From an uncultured Flavobacteriales bacterium (GTDB lineage Bacteria > Bacteroidota > Bacteroidia > Flavobacteriales > Crocinitomicaceae), in NCBI GenBank assembly GCA_946479985.1, contig CAMLIF010000138.1:1-8492 (forward strand): DNA of 8,492 bases, read 5' to 3'. Below the pieces are notes generated by a model, which saw only the letters and a list, made by a program, of their open reading frames with translations, was not told the origin of the DNA and did not search any database. A program made the translations under genes and the position numbers. Below are positions 1 through 6,888 of the stretch, piece by piece. The stretch's first letter is position 1. Every line of letters starts with the position of its first letter.

Positions 1-472
1 CATGAACAGCTTTATCCGGAAACTGCTTTTGAAATTCTCTGATCTTGGAAAAGTTAATAGCATCAAAAACGCCACCGCTTTGTCCGGGCACAGTAGCCAT
101 CAACAGGATAAAATCAAAATTCGGATATTCCTCAAATACTGAAACCGGAGTCGGCGTAACAATAGATAAACCTTTTTTACCGGTAATATCAGAAGGAATA
201 TCAATTGGGCCTTCGGCATCTTCGTATTGAAATGTCAGATATTCCACCGGGTTCTGACGAAGTAAGTCATAATACTTACCCGGTTCTTTGGTAATGATAT
301 GCAAATCGATCGGAATAGAACATATTTCACGGATCGCAGCGATATCTTCAAAAACCTTCAAATCGTCATTACAGTCCACATGCAACAAATCAACCCGGTG
401 ATCCACCAAATCCTCAATGGTAGCTGCGAGCTGTCTTTTCTTATCGGAATAAACAGAAGCCGAAATTTTCAT
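1..472 (-). CDS. Ribulose-phosphate 3-epimerase family protein, divergent, C-terminus beyond window
   Basis: 157 codons are visible from the ATG at 472-470; the reading frame runs off the left edge without a stop. The translation follows the TIM-barrel order of ribulose-phosphate 3-epimerase (Ru5P to Xu5P in the pentose phosphate pathway). Residues 29-33 LLHVD carry the expected metal-binding His31 and Asp33. Residues 56-59 DLHI carry the next ligand, His58. Residues 128-135 VPGQSGGV stand where the family has NPGFGGQ, the phosphate-side loop. The last metal-binding Asp would fall just past the edge, directly after AVH. The N-terminus is shorter and less typical than in canonical Rpe, so this may be a paralogue or another hexulose/pentulose-phosphate epimerase. 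It lies 81 bases downstream of the DCC-family gene on the same strand. The family call is good; the exact substrate is uncertain. Confidence 0.78.
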   Translation of the reverse strand, partial: MKISASVYSDKKRQLAATIEDLVDHRVDLLHVDCNDDLKVFEDIAAIREICSIPIDLHIITKEPGKYYDLLRQNPVEYLTFQYEDAEGPIDIPSDITGKKGLSIVTPTPVSVFEEYPNFDFILLMATVPGQSGGVFDAINFSKIREFQKQFPDKAVH

Positions 473-476
473 AAAA

Positions 477-484
477 CAAAAATA
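477..484 (-). promoter_or_regulatory. Candidate Bacteroidota -7 box before the epimerase-like gene
   Basis: On the minus strand this reads TATTTTTG, a full match to the TAnnTTTG consensus of the Bacteroidota housekeeping sigma factor. It ends only four bases before the ATG, so a transcript from it would be leaderless or nearly so. I see no TTG at the expected -33 distance, which keeps this weak. Confidence 0.3.
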
Positions 485-553
485 ATCAATGAAAATGCAG
501 TTAATTCCCTGAAACGAATGAGAAAGTAACTGAGTTATCAACAGATGTGTACT

Positions 554-958
554 CTACCACCACTTTTGAGTTAAGAATCGCACACGTTGTTCTATTGATG
601 GTAAAAAACATTGAGATTTAAACATTCTGTTCCTTCTTTTCGCAATCTGGCGGTAGATAAAATCGCGCAGAAAAACCGGGGAAATCCATCCAATTCGTAT
701 CCAGTTTGCCGGGAATTTTAAGTACGAGGCAATGCGTAAAACTGCAGTTGATCTGTAAGAAAAGCTTCGACCATCATAAAAGATCAAAGTACTTAAATCA
801 GGAGCCGGTTCCCCCTTCAAAACAAAGAATTCCTGCGCCACATCACTTTGCAAAGCACAAAACTTTAATTCAGCCGACTTTTCTTTGTTCAGAATAACCT
901 GCACACTCTTATTGCAAAGACCGCAATCTCCATCGTAAAAAACTATTTTTTGTTCCAC
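554..958 (-). CDS. DCC/DUF393 thiol-disulfide oxidoreductase-like protein (YuxK type)
   Basis: 134 residues, the usual size of this family. Near the N-terminus, FYDGDCGLCNKSVQ (residues 7-20) is the family's signature D-G-x-C-x-x-C, a thioredoxin-like redox pair (Cys13 and Cys16). The C-terminal part IAKRRNRMF...C also fits the family's I-A-x-x-R-Y-x-x-F block. The start is read as GTG at 958-956: an in-frame TAG lies two codons upstream, and the ATG two bases earlier (960-958) is in another frame and meets a stop after five codons. AGGAT just before the GTG could help initiation. The protein is expected to be cytosolic with no signal peptide. Its physiological partner is unknown for most of the family. 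It is divergent from elbB and precedes the epimerase-like gene. Confidence 0.85.
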   Translation of the reverse strand: MEQKIVFYDGDCGLCNKSVQVILNKEKSAELKFCALQSDVAQEFFVLKGEPAPDLSTLIFYDGRSFSYRSTAVLRIASYLKFPANWIRIGWISPVFLRDFIYRQIAKRRNRMFKSQCFLPSIEQRVRFLTQKWW

Positions 959-963
959 ATCCT

Positions 964-991
964 AAAATTACGAATTACCAATTGCGAATCA
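964..991. repeat. Degenerate heptanucleotide tandem repeat in the divergent spacer
   Basis: Four consecutive 7-base units read AAAATTA, CGAATTA, CCAATTG and CGAATCA. They share an AATT/AAT core with strict 7-base phasing. They lie between the DCC-family gene and elbB, close to the DCC start. The function is unknown and the array is short, so chance in an AT-rich spacer is possible. Confidence 0.4.
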
Positions 992-1043
992 CTATAATTA
1001 ATTGAAGAAATCTTAATGTTATAGCGAATATTCAATTTGTAAT

Positions 1044-1051
1044 TAATTTTG
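1044..1051 (+). promoter_or_regulatory. Candidate -7 box for elbB
   Basis: TAATTTTG matches TAnnTTTG at every fixed position and lies 13 bases before the elbB ATG. No convincing -33 TTG is seen about 19 bases upstream. The implied leader is very short. Confidence 0.42.
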
Positions 1052-1064
1052 AAAAAAAGAGTTT

Positions 1065-1751
1065 ATGAAAATTGGAGTTTTATTATCCGGATGCGGGGTT
1101 TATGACGGATCGGAAATTCAGGAAGCGGTGCTTACCTTACTGGCAATTGAAGAGGCCGGAGCAGAAGCTATTTGTATTTCTGTTGATGCAGATCAGCATC
1201 ATGTTATTAACCATACGAACGGTGAAGAGCAAGCGGAAAAACGGAATATGCTGGTTGAATCGGCACGAATTGCCCGTGGTTCGGTTACTAATATCCATGA
1301 AGTTGATTTGAGAGAATTAGACGGCTTAGTAATTCCCGGTGGATTTGGAAACGCGAAAAACTTCACTAAATGGGCTTTTGAAGGCCCTTCAGGTTCTATT
1401 TTGCCGGAAGTCAAATTACTGCTTGTCAACCTGGTAAACATTGGGAAACCGATTGCAGCTCTCTGCGTGAGCCCGGTTGTTCTGGCAAAAGCATTCGAGG
1501 GCTCTTCGATACATGCCACACTTACATTGGGAACAGACAAAGATCCTTCACCTTACGACATTACCGCATTTTCCCGGGGAATTGAATCTGTAGGAGTGAA
1601 AAGCGAATACAAAACGATATCAGAAATTTCTGTAGATCCGGTCAACAAAATTGTCAGTGCTCCGTGTTATATGATGGACGCAAGCATTTTGGAAGTTCGA
1701 AACAATATCAAACAAGCCGTGGAGAAACTAGTTCAGCTGATAAAAAGTTAA
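1065..1751 (+). CDS. elbB: Isoprenoid biosynthesis glyoxalase ElbB (DJ-1/PfpI superfamily)
   Basis: 228 residues, close to the roughly 217 of the E. coli protein, and closely matching it as remembered at the N-terminus: KIGVLLSGCGVYDGSEI (residues 2-18), then VINH (47-50), PGGFG (91-95) and LCVSP (133-137). Cys134 sits in the nucleophile elbow typical of the DJ-1/PfpI fold, and Glu17 in DGSEI is the expected neighbouring acid. LGTD (155-158) and APCYMM (199-204) match further conserved blocks. Members have been linked to isoprenoid synthesis in E. coli and to weak glyoxalase (methylglyoxal to lactate) activity; the true role is unsettled. It is cytosolic, with no signal peptide. The start is supported by the family N-terminus. 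It is likely monocistronic: the DCC gene is divergent, and pckA follows after 184 bases with its own promoter. Confidence 0.93.
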   Translation: MKIGVLLSGCGVYDGSEIQEAVLTLLAIEEAGAEAICISVDADQHHVINHTNGEEQAEKRNMLVESARIARGSVTNIHEVDLRELDGLVIPGGFGNAKNFTKWAFEGPSGSILPEVKLLLVNLVNIGKPIAALCVSPVVLAKAFEGSSIHATLTLGTDKDPSPYDITAFSRGIESVGVKSEYKTISEISVDPVNKIVSAPCYMMDASILEVRNNIKQAVEKLVQLIKS

Positions 1752-1813
1752 TTATTACACAATTCGGAAATTTTGTTATCCATTTGATTCACAACAAACT
1801 GAGCACTTCGGGG

Positions 1814-1839
1814 TTAACAATTTGTTTATATGTTGTTAA
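1814..1839. other. AT-rich hairpin between elbB and pckA
   Basis: TTAACAA (1814-1820) and TTGTTAA (1833-1839) form a perfect 7-bp inverted repeat with a 12-base loop, 62 bases after the elbB stop. No T-run follows on the plus strand, so it is not a standard intrinsic terminator. It could act as an operator or a weak 3' end. Confidence 0.35.
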
Positions 1840-1842
1840 AAG

Positions 1843-1861
1843 AATCCGAAAAAAATCCGAA
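1843..1861 (+). promoter_or_regulatory. Paired AATCCGAA direct repeats upstream of the pckA -7 box
   Basis: AATCCGAA occurs at 1843-1850 and again at 1854-1861, start to start 11 bases, about one helical turn. The downstream copy ends 19 bases before the -7 box, where the -33 element would be expected but no TTG is seen. This placement suits an activator or other regulator binding side by side on one DNA face. That role is inferred from geometry only. Confidence 0.35.
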
Positions 1862-1880
1862 CAATAAACACGCAATGGTG

Positions 1881-1888
1881 TACTTTTG
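1881..1888 (+). promoter_or_regulatory. Candidate -7 box for pckA
   Basis: TACTTTTG, followed by CA, is a strong match to TAnnTTTG. It lies 47 bases before the pckA ATG, which allows a leader of roughly 40 bases. A -33 TTG is not apparent, so activation through the upstream direct repeats is conceivable. Confidence 0.55.
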
Positions 1889-1903
1889 CAACGAAAAATC
1901 GTC

Positions 1904-1920
1904 TTAGTCTACTTGACTAA
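1904..1920 (+). promoter_or_regulatory. Leader hairpin before the pckA start
   Basis: TTAGTC (1904-1909) and GACTAA (1915-1920) pair perfectly around a five-base loop. The structure falls inside the predicted 5' leader and ends 15 bases before the ATG, leaving an A/T-rich single-stranded ribosome landing region. It may affect mRNA stability or translation, or be a short operator in DNA. Confidence 0.4.
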
Positions 1921-1935
1921 CAGAAAATAATTTTT

Positions 1936-3552
1936 ATGAATGAATTTGGAAAACGAGGAAAAAACGCCGATTTAAAAGCTACTATCGGGTTAGAAAATCT
2001 CGGAGATGTATTCTGGAATTTAACTCCTGCTGAATTAGTTGAAGATACTATTTTAAGTGGTCAGGGAGTTCTTACAGATACAGGAGCGTTAGCAATCGAA
2101 ACTGGTGAATTCACCGGGCGCTCTCCAAAAGATCGCTTTGTTGTTAAGGATGCTGTTACTGAGAACAGTGTTTGGTGGGGAGATGTAAATATCCCGGTTT
2201 CAACAGAGCAATTTGACGCTTTGTACAATCGCATGAAAGCGTATTTGACTGGAAAAGATCTGTATGTTCGTGATGCTTATGCATGTGCTGACGACAGTTT
2301 TAGAATGAACATCCGTGTTACAACTGAATTCCCTTGGTCGAATATGTTTGCATACAACATGTTCTTACGCCCTACGGATGCGGAGATCGAAAACTTTGAG
2401 GCTGAATGGAACATTGTATGTGCTCCCGGGTTCAAAGCCGACCCGGCAATCGACGGAACACGTCAGGCTAACTTTGCGATCCTGAACTTTACACGTAAAA
2501 TGATCATTATCGGTGGAACAGGTTATACAGGTGAGATCAAAAAAGGAATTTTCTCTGTATTGAACTTTGTTCTTCCGCACCAAAAAAATGTATTGTCAAT
2601 GCACTGTTCAGCGAATGTTGGACATGACGGTGATACGGCAATTTTCTTTGGTTTATCGGGAACAGGAAAAACAACTTTATCTTCAGACCCAAATCGTCAA
2701 TTGATCGGTGATGATGAGCACGGCTGGTCGAACAACTCTGTTTTCAACTTCGAAGGTGGTTGTTACGCAAAAACAATTGATCTGTCGAAAGAAAAAGAAC
2801 CGCAAATTTATAACGCAATCAAGTTCGGAGCAATTTTAGAAAACATCGGTTTTGTAGACGGTACTTCAACTCCTGATTATTCAGATGGAACAATTACTGA
2901 GAACACACGTGTTTCTTACCCGATTGATTACATCGACAATATTAAAGTTCCTTCAATCGGAACAAATCCGAAGAATATTTTCTTCTTAACGGCTGATGCA
3001 TTCGGTGTATTGCCTCCAATCTCGCGTTTAACGAAAGAACAGGCAATGTACCACTTTATGTCTGGTTACACAGCGAAAGTTGCAGGAACAGAAGTTGGAA
3101 TTACAGAGCCGACAACTACATTCTCAGCTTGTTTCGGGAAAGCATTTTTACCGTTGCACCCAGCGAAATACGCAAAATTGTTAGGTGAAAAATTAGACGG
3201 AACCGATATCAAAGTTTGGTTGATCAACACAGGCTGGTCGGGCGGATCGTACGGAGTAGGTTCAAGAATGAAATTGAGCTACACACGTGCAATGATCACA
3301 GCAGCTTTGAACGGAGATCTGGACAATGTTTCATTTGAGACACTTCCTGTTTTTGATCTTGAATTCCCAACTTCTTGTCCGGAAGTACCAAGTGAGATTT
3401 TGAATCCACGTGCTACATGGGCAGACAAAGAAGCTTACGACAAAACAGCGAACCATCTGGCTGAGCAGTTCGTTAAGAACTTTGAGCAATTTGCGGCAGA
3501 AACTTCCAGTGAAATTTTAGCAGCAGCTCCAAAATCAAAAGCTACAGTTTAA
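1936..3552 (+). CDS. pckA: Phosphoenolpyruvate carboxykinase (ATP)
   Basis: 538 residues, almost the length of the E. coli enzyme (540). It catalyses oxaloacetate + ATP to PEP + CO2 + ADP, the entry step of gluconeogenesis, in the cytosol. Visible active-site blocks in order are: GRSPKDRF (61-68), with the substrate-binding Arg62; YTGEIKKGIFS (197-207), with the metal-binding Lys; SMHCSANVG (221-229), with metal-binding His223; the P-loop GLSGTGKTTLS (239-249); kinase-2 motif IGDDEHGWS (257-265), with the metal-binding Asp; and ENTRVSYP (322-329), with the conserved Arg325. All key residues are present, so it should be active. The ATP type rather than the GTP type is clear from these motifs. 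It has its own -7 candidate, a leader hairpin and a strong terminator, and so is probably a single-gene unit. Paired direct repeats upstream suggest regulation, plausibly by carbon source. Confidence 0.98.
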   Translation: MNEFGKRGKNADLKATIGLENLGDVFWNLTPAELVEDTILSGQGVLTDTGALAIETGEFTGRSPKDRFVVKDAVTENSVWWGDVNIPVSTEQFDALYNRMKAYLTGKDLYVRDAYACADDSFRMNIRVTTEFPWSNMFAYNMFLRPTDAEIENFEAEWNIVCAPGFKADPAIDGTRQANFAILNFTRKMIIIGGTGYTGEIKKGIFSVLNFVLPHQKNVLSMHCSANVGHDGDTAIFFGLSGTGKTTLSSDPNRQLIGDDEHGWSNNSVFNFEGGCYAKTIDLSKEKEPQIYNAIKFGAILENIGFVDGTSTPDYSDGTITENTRVSYPIDYIDNIKVPSIGTNPKNIFFLTADAFGVLPPISRLTKEQAMYHFMSGYTAKVAGTEVGITEPTTTFSACFGKAFLPLHPAKYAKLLGEKLDGTDIKVWLINTGWSGGSYGVGSRMKLSYTRAMITAALNGDLDNVSFETLPVFDLEFPTSCPEVPSEILNPRATWADKEAYDKTANHLAEQFVKNFEQFAAETSSEILAAAPKSKATV

Positions 3553-3573
3553 TCGAATTTTCGAATATTCAGG

Positions 3574-3603
3574 AAAGGACTTCAGAAATGAGGTCCTTTT
3601 TTT
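3574..3603 (+). terminator. Intrinsic terminator of pckA
   Basis: AAAGGAC (3574-3580) pairs with GTCCTTT (3593-3599). The stem can extend inward by three pairs (one G-U) to a six-base loop. A run of T from 3597 to 3603 completes it. It sits 22 bases after the pckA stop and just before the next gene, so the downstream gene needs its own promoter. Confidence 0.85.
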
Positions 3604-3619
3604 GTAGATTTAGCTCAAC

Positions 3620-5884
3620 ATGAAACACCTTCTGCCAATCATTTTCCTTTTTCTCACAGGTTCATCCTATGCACAGCAAATTCCGTTCGACAGAAACGAC
3701 TTTGACCCTGATCTGCTTAACACATACATTTTAGACGAATTAAATCATTTCCGTAAGCAGGCGAAATGTGTTCCTTTCAACCTGAATACTGATCTGAAGC
3801 AAGCGGCAGACGATCAATGCGCTTTCAATGAGGCTAACGGTATTATTACAAATAAACAGAAGCGCAACAAAGACAAAAAACTCACAAAAAACCGTGTGGA
3901 TTTTTACGACGGGAATTTCAAATATGCAGTAGAATTCATTGCCATTACGAAAATTGAAGCCAACAAAAAAAACACCTATCAATCAATTGCAAAAGGACTT
4001 GTTGCATCCATTATGAAGTCGCGTTCCAGTTACAAACTCATCACCAGTGCGGAATTCGAAAACATATACGGCGCATTCACTTTCTCTTCTTCAAACAAGG
4101 TTGTCTGCAATTTGGTTATGGCATCACGCGAATATGACAAAACCTATCCGGAGCAGTCTGACACCTGTTATTACAAAAATTATATTCAGCGCCAGGGAAA
4201 AATTTTCATCAAAAAAATGAATCCCGGTTACGTTTCATTGGGAGCTGATTCCTGTATTTATTATACCAGCCCAACATCTTTATTTTCGAAGTTGTTTCTG
4301 CAAAACAGGTGGCGCAGCGGCATGGCGGCCGATATTGTTCTCAAATCGCAATACCCATGCGACAGTACCAACTTTTTCAGTCCGGAATTTGCCGTTCGCG
4401 GAATTGGCCTGGAACCGGTTTATAAAAAAGATTTTGAGCGTTTCGGAATTTTCGGATGCACCGTGAATCTGGGAAAAATGCCTGCTTACATTCAGGAAGA
4501 TTTTGCCATTAATCTCACAATTGTCAACAAAAAGCGTACATGGATTTCCGTTGGGTACGATTTCATTCCTGCTTCTTACTATTTCAAACCTGAACTGAAA
4601 TTTGAATTTGACTCTTTAAGCCTTGAAACAAGAAAGCAATTCGTAGATAAAAATGAAACAATTATTGTGTTCGACAAAGCTTCTATTAAGCCAAACGACA
4701 GTTCATTCGTACATTTTACAGAAGCAGTTAAAACAAACAATAGAATAGTCAGAATCCAATTGGAAGGATTTGCAAGCATTGAAGGTACTTTAGAATCGAA
4801 TACCCGTTTATTCAAAAACCGGGCACAAATTCTGATCAATGAACTCAAAAAAATTGGAGTAGATACAAGCATTATTCATTACACACTCTCGGAAAATTAT
4901 GCTGCCTTCCGAAAAGATATTCGTTATACCAAATACTCCTGGCTCGATACTTTACCAGACGAAAAAATACGGCAGTACGTGAATTTACATCAAAACGATT
5001 TTGAGTTTTTGCTCAGGTATCACCGTTACGTCCATTGCACAATTGAAACGCAAAAAGACACTGTAAAATACTACACCAGGGAACAATGGGTTGAAGAAAC
5101 CAATTTAGCCATTGAAAAAATGAGTAAAAGCCGGATAAATAAAAGCCTGGAATATGCTTATTCACTTTATCTGGACGGGCAAATTACCGTAGAAGACATT
5201 CAGGCAGTTTCCATTCCTATTGAAAAAAAGACCACCTCTGCTGTCGAAAACCAGGCAATTCTAGTTTATCTATGTTCTGATAAAAGTGACAGCTCATTGG
5301 TCCAGTTAATTAATTCCCTATCGAAGCTGGATCCGAAATACTCTCATTCACTTGCAACAAGTTTGGCTTTAGCCGAGTATTTGCATTTTTTAAATTCGCC
5401 CAACCACTCCCGGAAATTCTTCAAACGTATCGAAAAGGACAATAAAATAGCAGCAAAAACCAAAGCACGCATTTTACTACATGTTGCCTCCATTCACGAT
5501 TTTGGCATTCCACACTTTTTCCCGAAACGATTCTTTTTCTATCCGAAGGTTAAACGGTTTGTCAATCCTGCCCGTTTAAACGTGGATGAAAGTTTCCAGC
5601 TTTCTACATATTACTATTATTTTAACCAGGAACGATTTGCTTACAACCTGGTAAAAGCAAAAGCAACTAAGACGGAAGATCCGGAGCAGATAATCTACTT
5701 TCTAAAAATCCTGGAATACAGTAAATTCAACATTCCTCACGGAGAAAAGATTGCTCATTACAAGAAACTGGCGAAGAAACGACCGGAATTATTCTGTGCT
5801 TCGTTCAACTATTACGGAATCAATCTGCAGGTATTTGATGATCCGGATATTAAAAAGATATATTGTAAAACGTGTTCGGAGTGA
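3620..5884 (+). CDS. Exported multidomain protein: CAP/SCP-like part plus degenerate OmpA-like part
   Basis: 754 residues. Residues 1-18 form a signal peptide (hydrophobic LLPIIFLFLTG, cleavage likely after SSYA before QQ). Residues about 33-170 resemble a CAP/SCP domain: LDELNHFRKQ...PFNLNTDLKQAADDQC, then SIAKGLVASIMKSRSSYK and a late strand VCNLVMAS. The usual CAP histidines are not evident, so this domain is probably non-catalytic or divergent. A middle part (about 180-330) has scattered cysteines (183, 212, 247, 280) and no family I know. Residues about 346-435 look OmpA C-terminal-like: IVFDKASIKPND, then GFASIEGTLESN and LFKNRAQIL. Arg401 fits the peptidoglycan-binding Arg, but the usual Asp of GHTD is Ser385. 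Residues 490-754 are mostly helical, perhaps TPR-like, ending in KIYCKTCSE. It is likely periplasmic or outer-membrane associated. The function is unknown. Confidence 0.82.
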   Translation: MKHLLPIIFLFLTGSSYAQQIPFDRNDFDPDLLNTYILDELNHFRKQAKCVPFNLNTDLKQAADDQCAFNEANGIITNKQKRNKDKKLTKNRVDFYDGNFKYAVEFIAITKIEANKKNTYQSIAKGLVASIMKSRSSYKLITSAEFENIYGAFTFSSSNKVVCNLVMASREYDKTYPEQSDTCYYKNYIQRQGKIFIKKMNPGYVSLGADSCIYYTSPTSLFSKLFLQNRWRSGMAADIVLKSQYPCDSTNFFSPEFAVRGIGLEPVYKKDFERFGIFGCTVNLGKMPAYIQEDFAINLTIVNKKRTWISVGYDFIPASYYFKPELKFEFDSLSLETRKQFVDKNETIIVFDKASIKPNDSSFVHFTEAVKTNNRIVRIQLEGFASIEGTLESNTRLFKNRAQILINELKKIGVDTSIIHYTLSENYAAFRKDIRYTKYSWLDTLPDEKIRQYVNLHQNDFEFLLRYHRYVHCTIETQKDTVKYYTREQWVEETNLAIEKMSKSRINKSLEYAYSLYLDGQITVEDIQAVSIPIEKKTTSAVENQAILVYLCSDKSDSSLVQLINSLSKLDPKYSHSLATSLALAEYLHFLNSPNHSRKFFKRIEKDNKIAAKTKARILLHVASIHDFGIPHFFPKRFFFYPKVKRFVNPARLNVDESFQLSTYYYYFNQERFAYNLVKAKATKTEDPEQIIYFLKILEYSKFNIPHGEKIAHYKKLAKKRPELFCASFNYYGINLQVFDDPDIKKIYCKTCSE

Positions 5885-5907
5885 AGCTGGGAAATCAATA
5901 AATTGTA

Positions 5908-5945
5908 CTTCTGAAAGAAACAACTTCAATCGGAAGATCTTTTTT
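5908..5945 (+). terminator. Probable terminator after the CAP/OmpA-like gene
   Basis: CTTCTGA (5908-5914) can pair with TCGGAAG (5930-5936), seven pairs with one G-U. Three bases later a T-run spans 5940-5945. A shorter alternative stem, CTTC/GAAG at 5924-5936, uses the same right arm. The loop is 15 bases, so this is weaker than the pckA terminator. Confidence 0.5.
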
Positions 5946-5976
5946 CGTTCTTTTGAATCATTAAGCTGCAAGAAAA

Positions 5977-6825
5977 ATGAAATACATCCTTCTACTCTCT
6001 TTGTTTATTTCATGTTTCGGATTCGGACAGTTCCCGAATGAGATATATTCGTTTGAAACGGAAGCTCTGAAAGAATATAAATTACCTAAAGTTTACAGAC
6101 AGGAATTGATTCAGGCAAAGAAAAGATTCATCCGGAAAATGTACAATGACACAGTTGATGGAATGTGTGGTGGAAAACTCACTTATGAATCTTTAGATCA
6201 ATTTAGAAAGGATTTTGATTCCTGCATTTTCGTTCACGATTTTGATTACGACGGCGATTACGATATTCTTTTCTACGGAGAACGTTGTTATGAAAATCCA
6301 GATGTTTCAATCTATTACAAAAACAAAAAGGTTTATGAACGAAAAATACTTGGCCAACAAATTGTGAACCTGGAACGACATGCTGATAGTTGTACTTTAA
6401 CCGTTTTGAAAAAACCTTGTTGCGCCGACTTCCGTTTTCAACTAATTGAATTAGTAAGTAAAAAGAAAGGGAAGCAGGGATTTAAACAAACCGCAAATGA
6501 ATCATTCTATTACAATTTCTTTCCTGAAAACAACTCGCAATATTCAATAATCGACACAACGATAACTCTTACAACTGAGAAAGCTCTTTGGATAGCGCCA
6601 GACCTAAGTCAGGAAACGATTGATAATTTTACTTCCGGTGGTGAAATTATTGGAACCGTGAAAGAAAACACCACAGTTCGAGCTTTAAACAAATATGTTA
6701 TAAATGGAATAAGTTGGTACTATGTTAATGTGAAAAGCAATGATGAAGTCATTCCAACAAAGTTTTGGAACATTGCTCATTTTGGACCTATAACATCCTT
6801 TCGCGGTTGGATTTCAGTTGAATAA
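5977..6825 (+). CDS. Exported protein with Asp-rich calcium-type loop and SH3-like C-terminus
   Basis: 282 residues. Residues 1-18 form a signal peptide (YILLLSLFISCFGFG, cleavage most likely around GFGQ). Residues 88-96 read DFDYDGDYD, a D-x-D-x-D-G-D-x-D loop as in EF-hand and FG-GAP/VCBS calcium sites, followed by strand ILFYGE. Cysteines at 64, 83, 104, 139, 148 and 149 suggest disulfides in the envelope. From about 195 onward, ALWIAPDL, GEIIGTVKENTTVRAL, GISWYYVNV and final RGWISVE follow the strand pattern of a bacterial SH3 domain, often used for binding cell-wall peptide or protein partners. I do not recognise a named family for the N-terminal part. It follows the 754-residue gene by 92 bases in the same direction, with a probable terminator between. 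It converges with the GIY-YIG gene. Confidence 0.8.
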   Translation: MKYILLLSLFISCFGFGQFPNEIYSFETEALKEYKLPKVYRQELIQAKKRFIRKMYNDTVDGMCGGKLTYESLDQFRKDFDSCIFVHDFDYDGDYDILFYGERCYENPDVSIYYKNKKVYERKILGQQIVNLERHADSCTLTVLKKPCCADFRFQLIELVSKKKGKQGFKQTANESFYYNFFPENNSQYSIIDTTITLTTEKALWIAPDLSQETIDNFTSGGEIIGTVKENTTVRALNKYVINGISWYYVNVKSNDEVIPTKFWNIAHFGPITSFRGWISVE

Positions 6826-6847
6826 CAATGTTATTCCCTGATCTAAG

Positions 6848-6879
6848 AGATGTTATTGTGAAACAAGGTAATGACATCT
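6848..6879 (+). terminator. Hairpin in the convergent spacer, possible 3' end signal
   Basis: AGATGTTATT (6848-6857) pairs with AATGACATCT (6870-6879): ten pairs with one G-U, loop of 12. It begins 22 bases past the stop of the 282-residue gene. No T-run follows, so termination is uncertain. The right arm overlaps the degenerate repeat copy described for 6864-6888. An unrelated small palindrome, AATAAC/GTTATT (6821-6835), overlaps the stop codon. Confidence 0.35.
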
Positions 6880-6888
6880 ATATCACTA
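6864..6888 (+). repeat. Degenerate half copy of the palindromic repeat, with TATCACTA tail
   Basis: CAAGGTAATGAC (6864-6875) matches the left half of the full copy at 6924-6936 with one substitution and one missing base. TATCACTA follows at 6881-6888, exactly 16 bases after the AAGG start. The same offset is found at 7435/7451, which supports common descent of the two sites despite divergence between them. Confidence 0.45.

Noticed and set aside
1199..1540. Open frame of 113 codons on the minus strand inside elbB
   Set aside because: Fully inside a well-conserved gene; no promoter, start context or family signal.
4579..4872. Open frame of 97 codons on the minus strand inside the 754-residue gene
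   Set aside because: Antisense shadow with no supporting motif; the plus-strand frame has a signal peptide and OmpA-like pattern across the same bases.
5977..6030. Lipoprotein signal in the 282-residue protein (FISC at residues 10-13)
   Set aside because: The Cys would come after only 12 residues with Phe at -3; GFGQ cleavage five residues on is more typical for this phylum.
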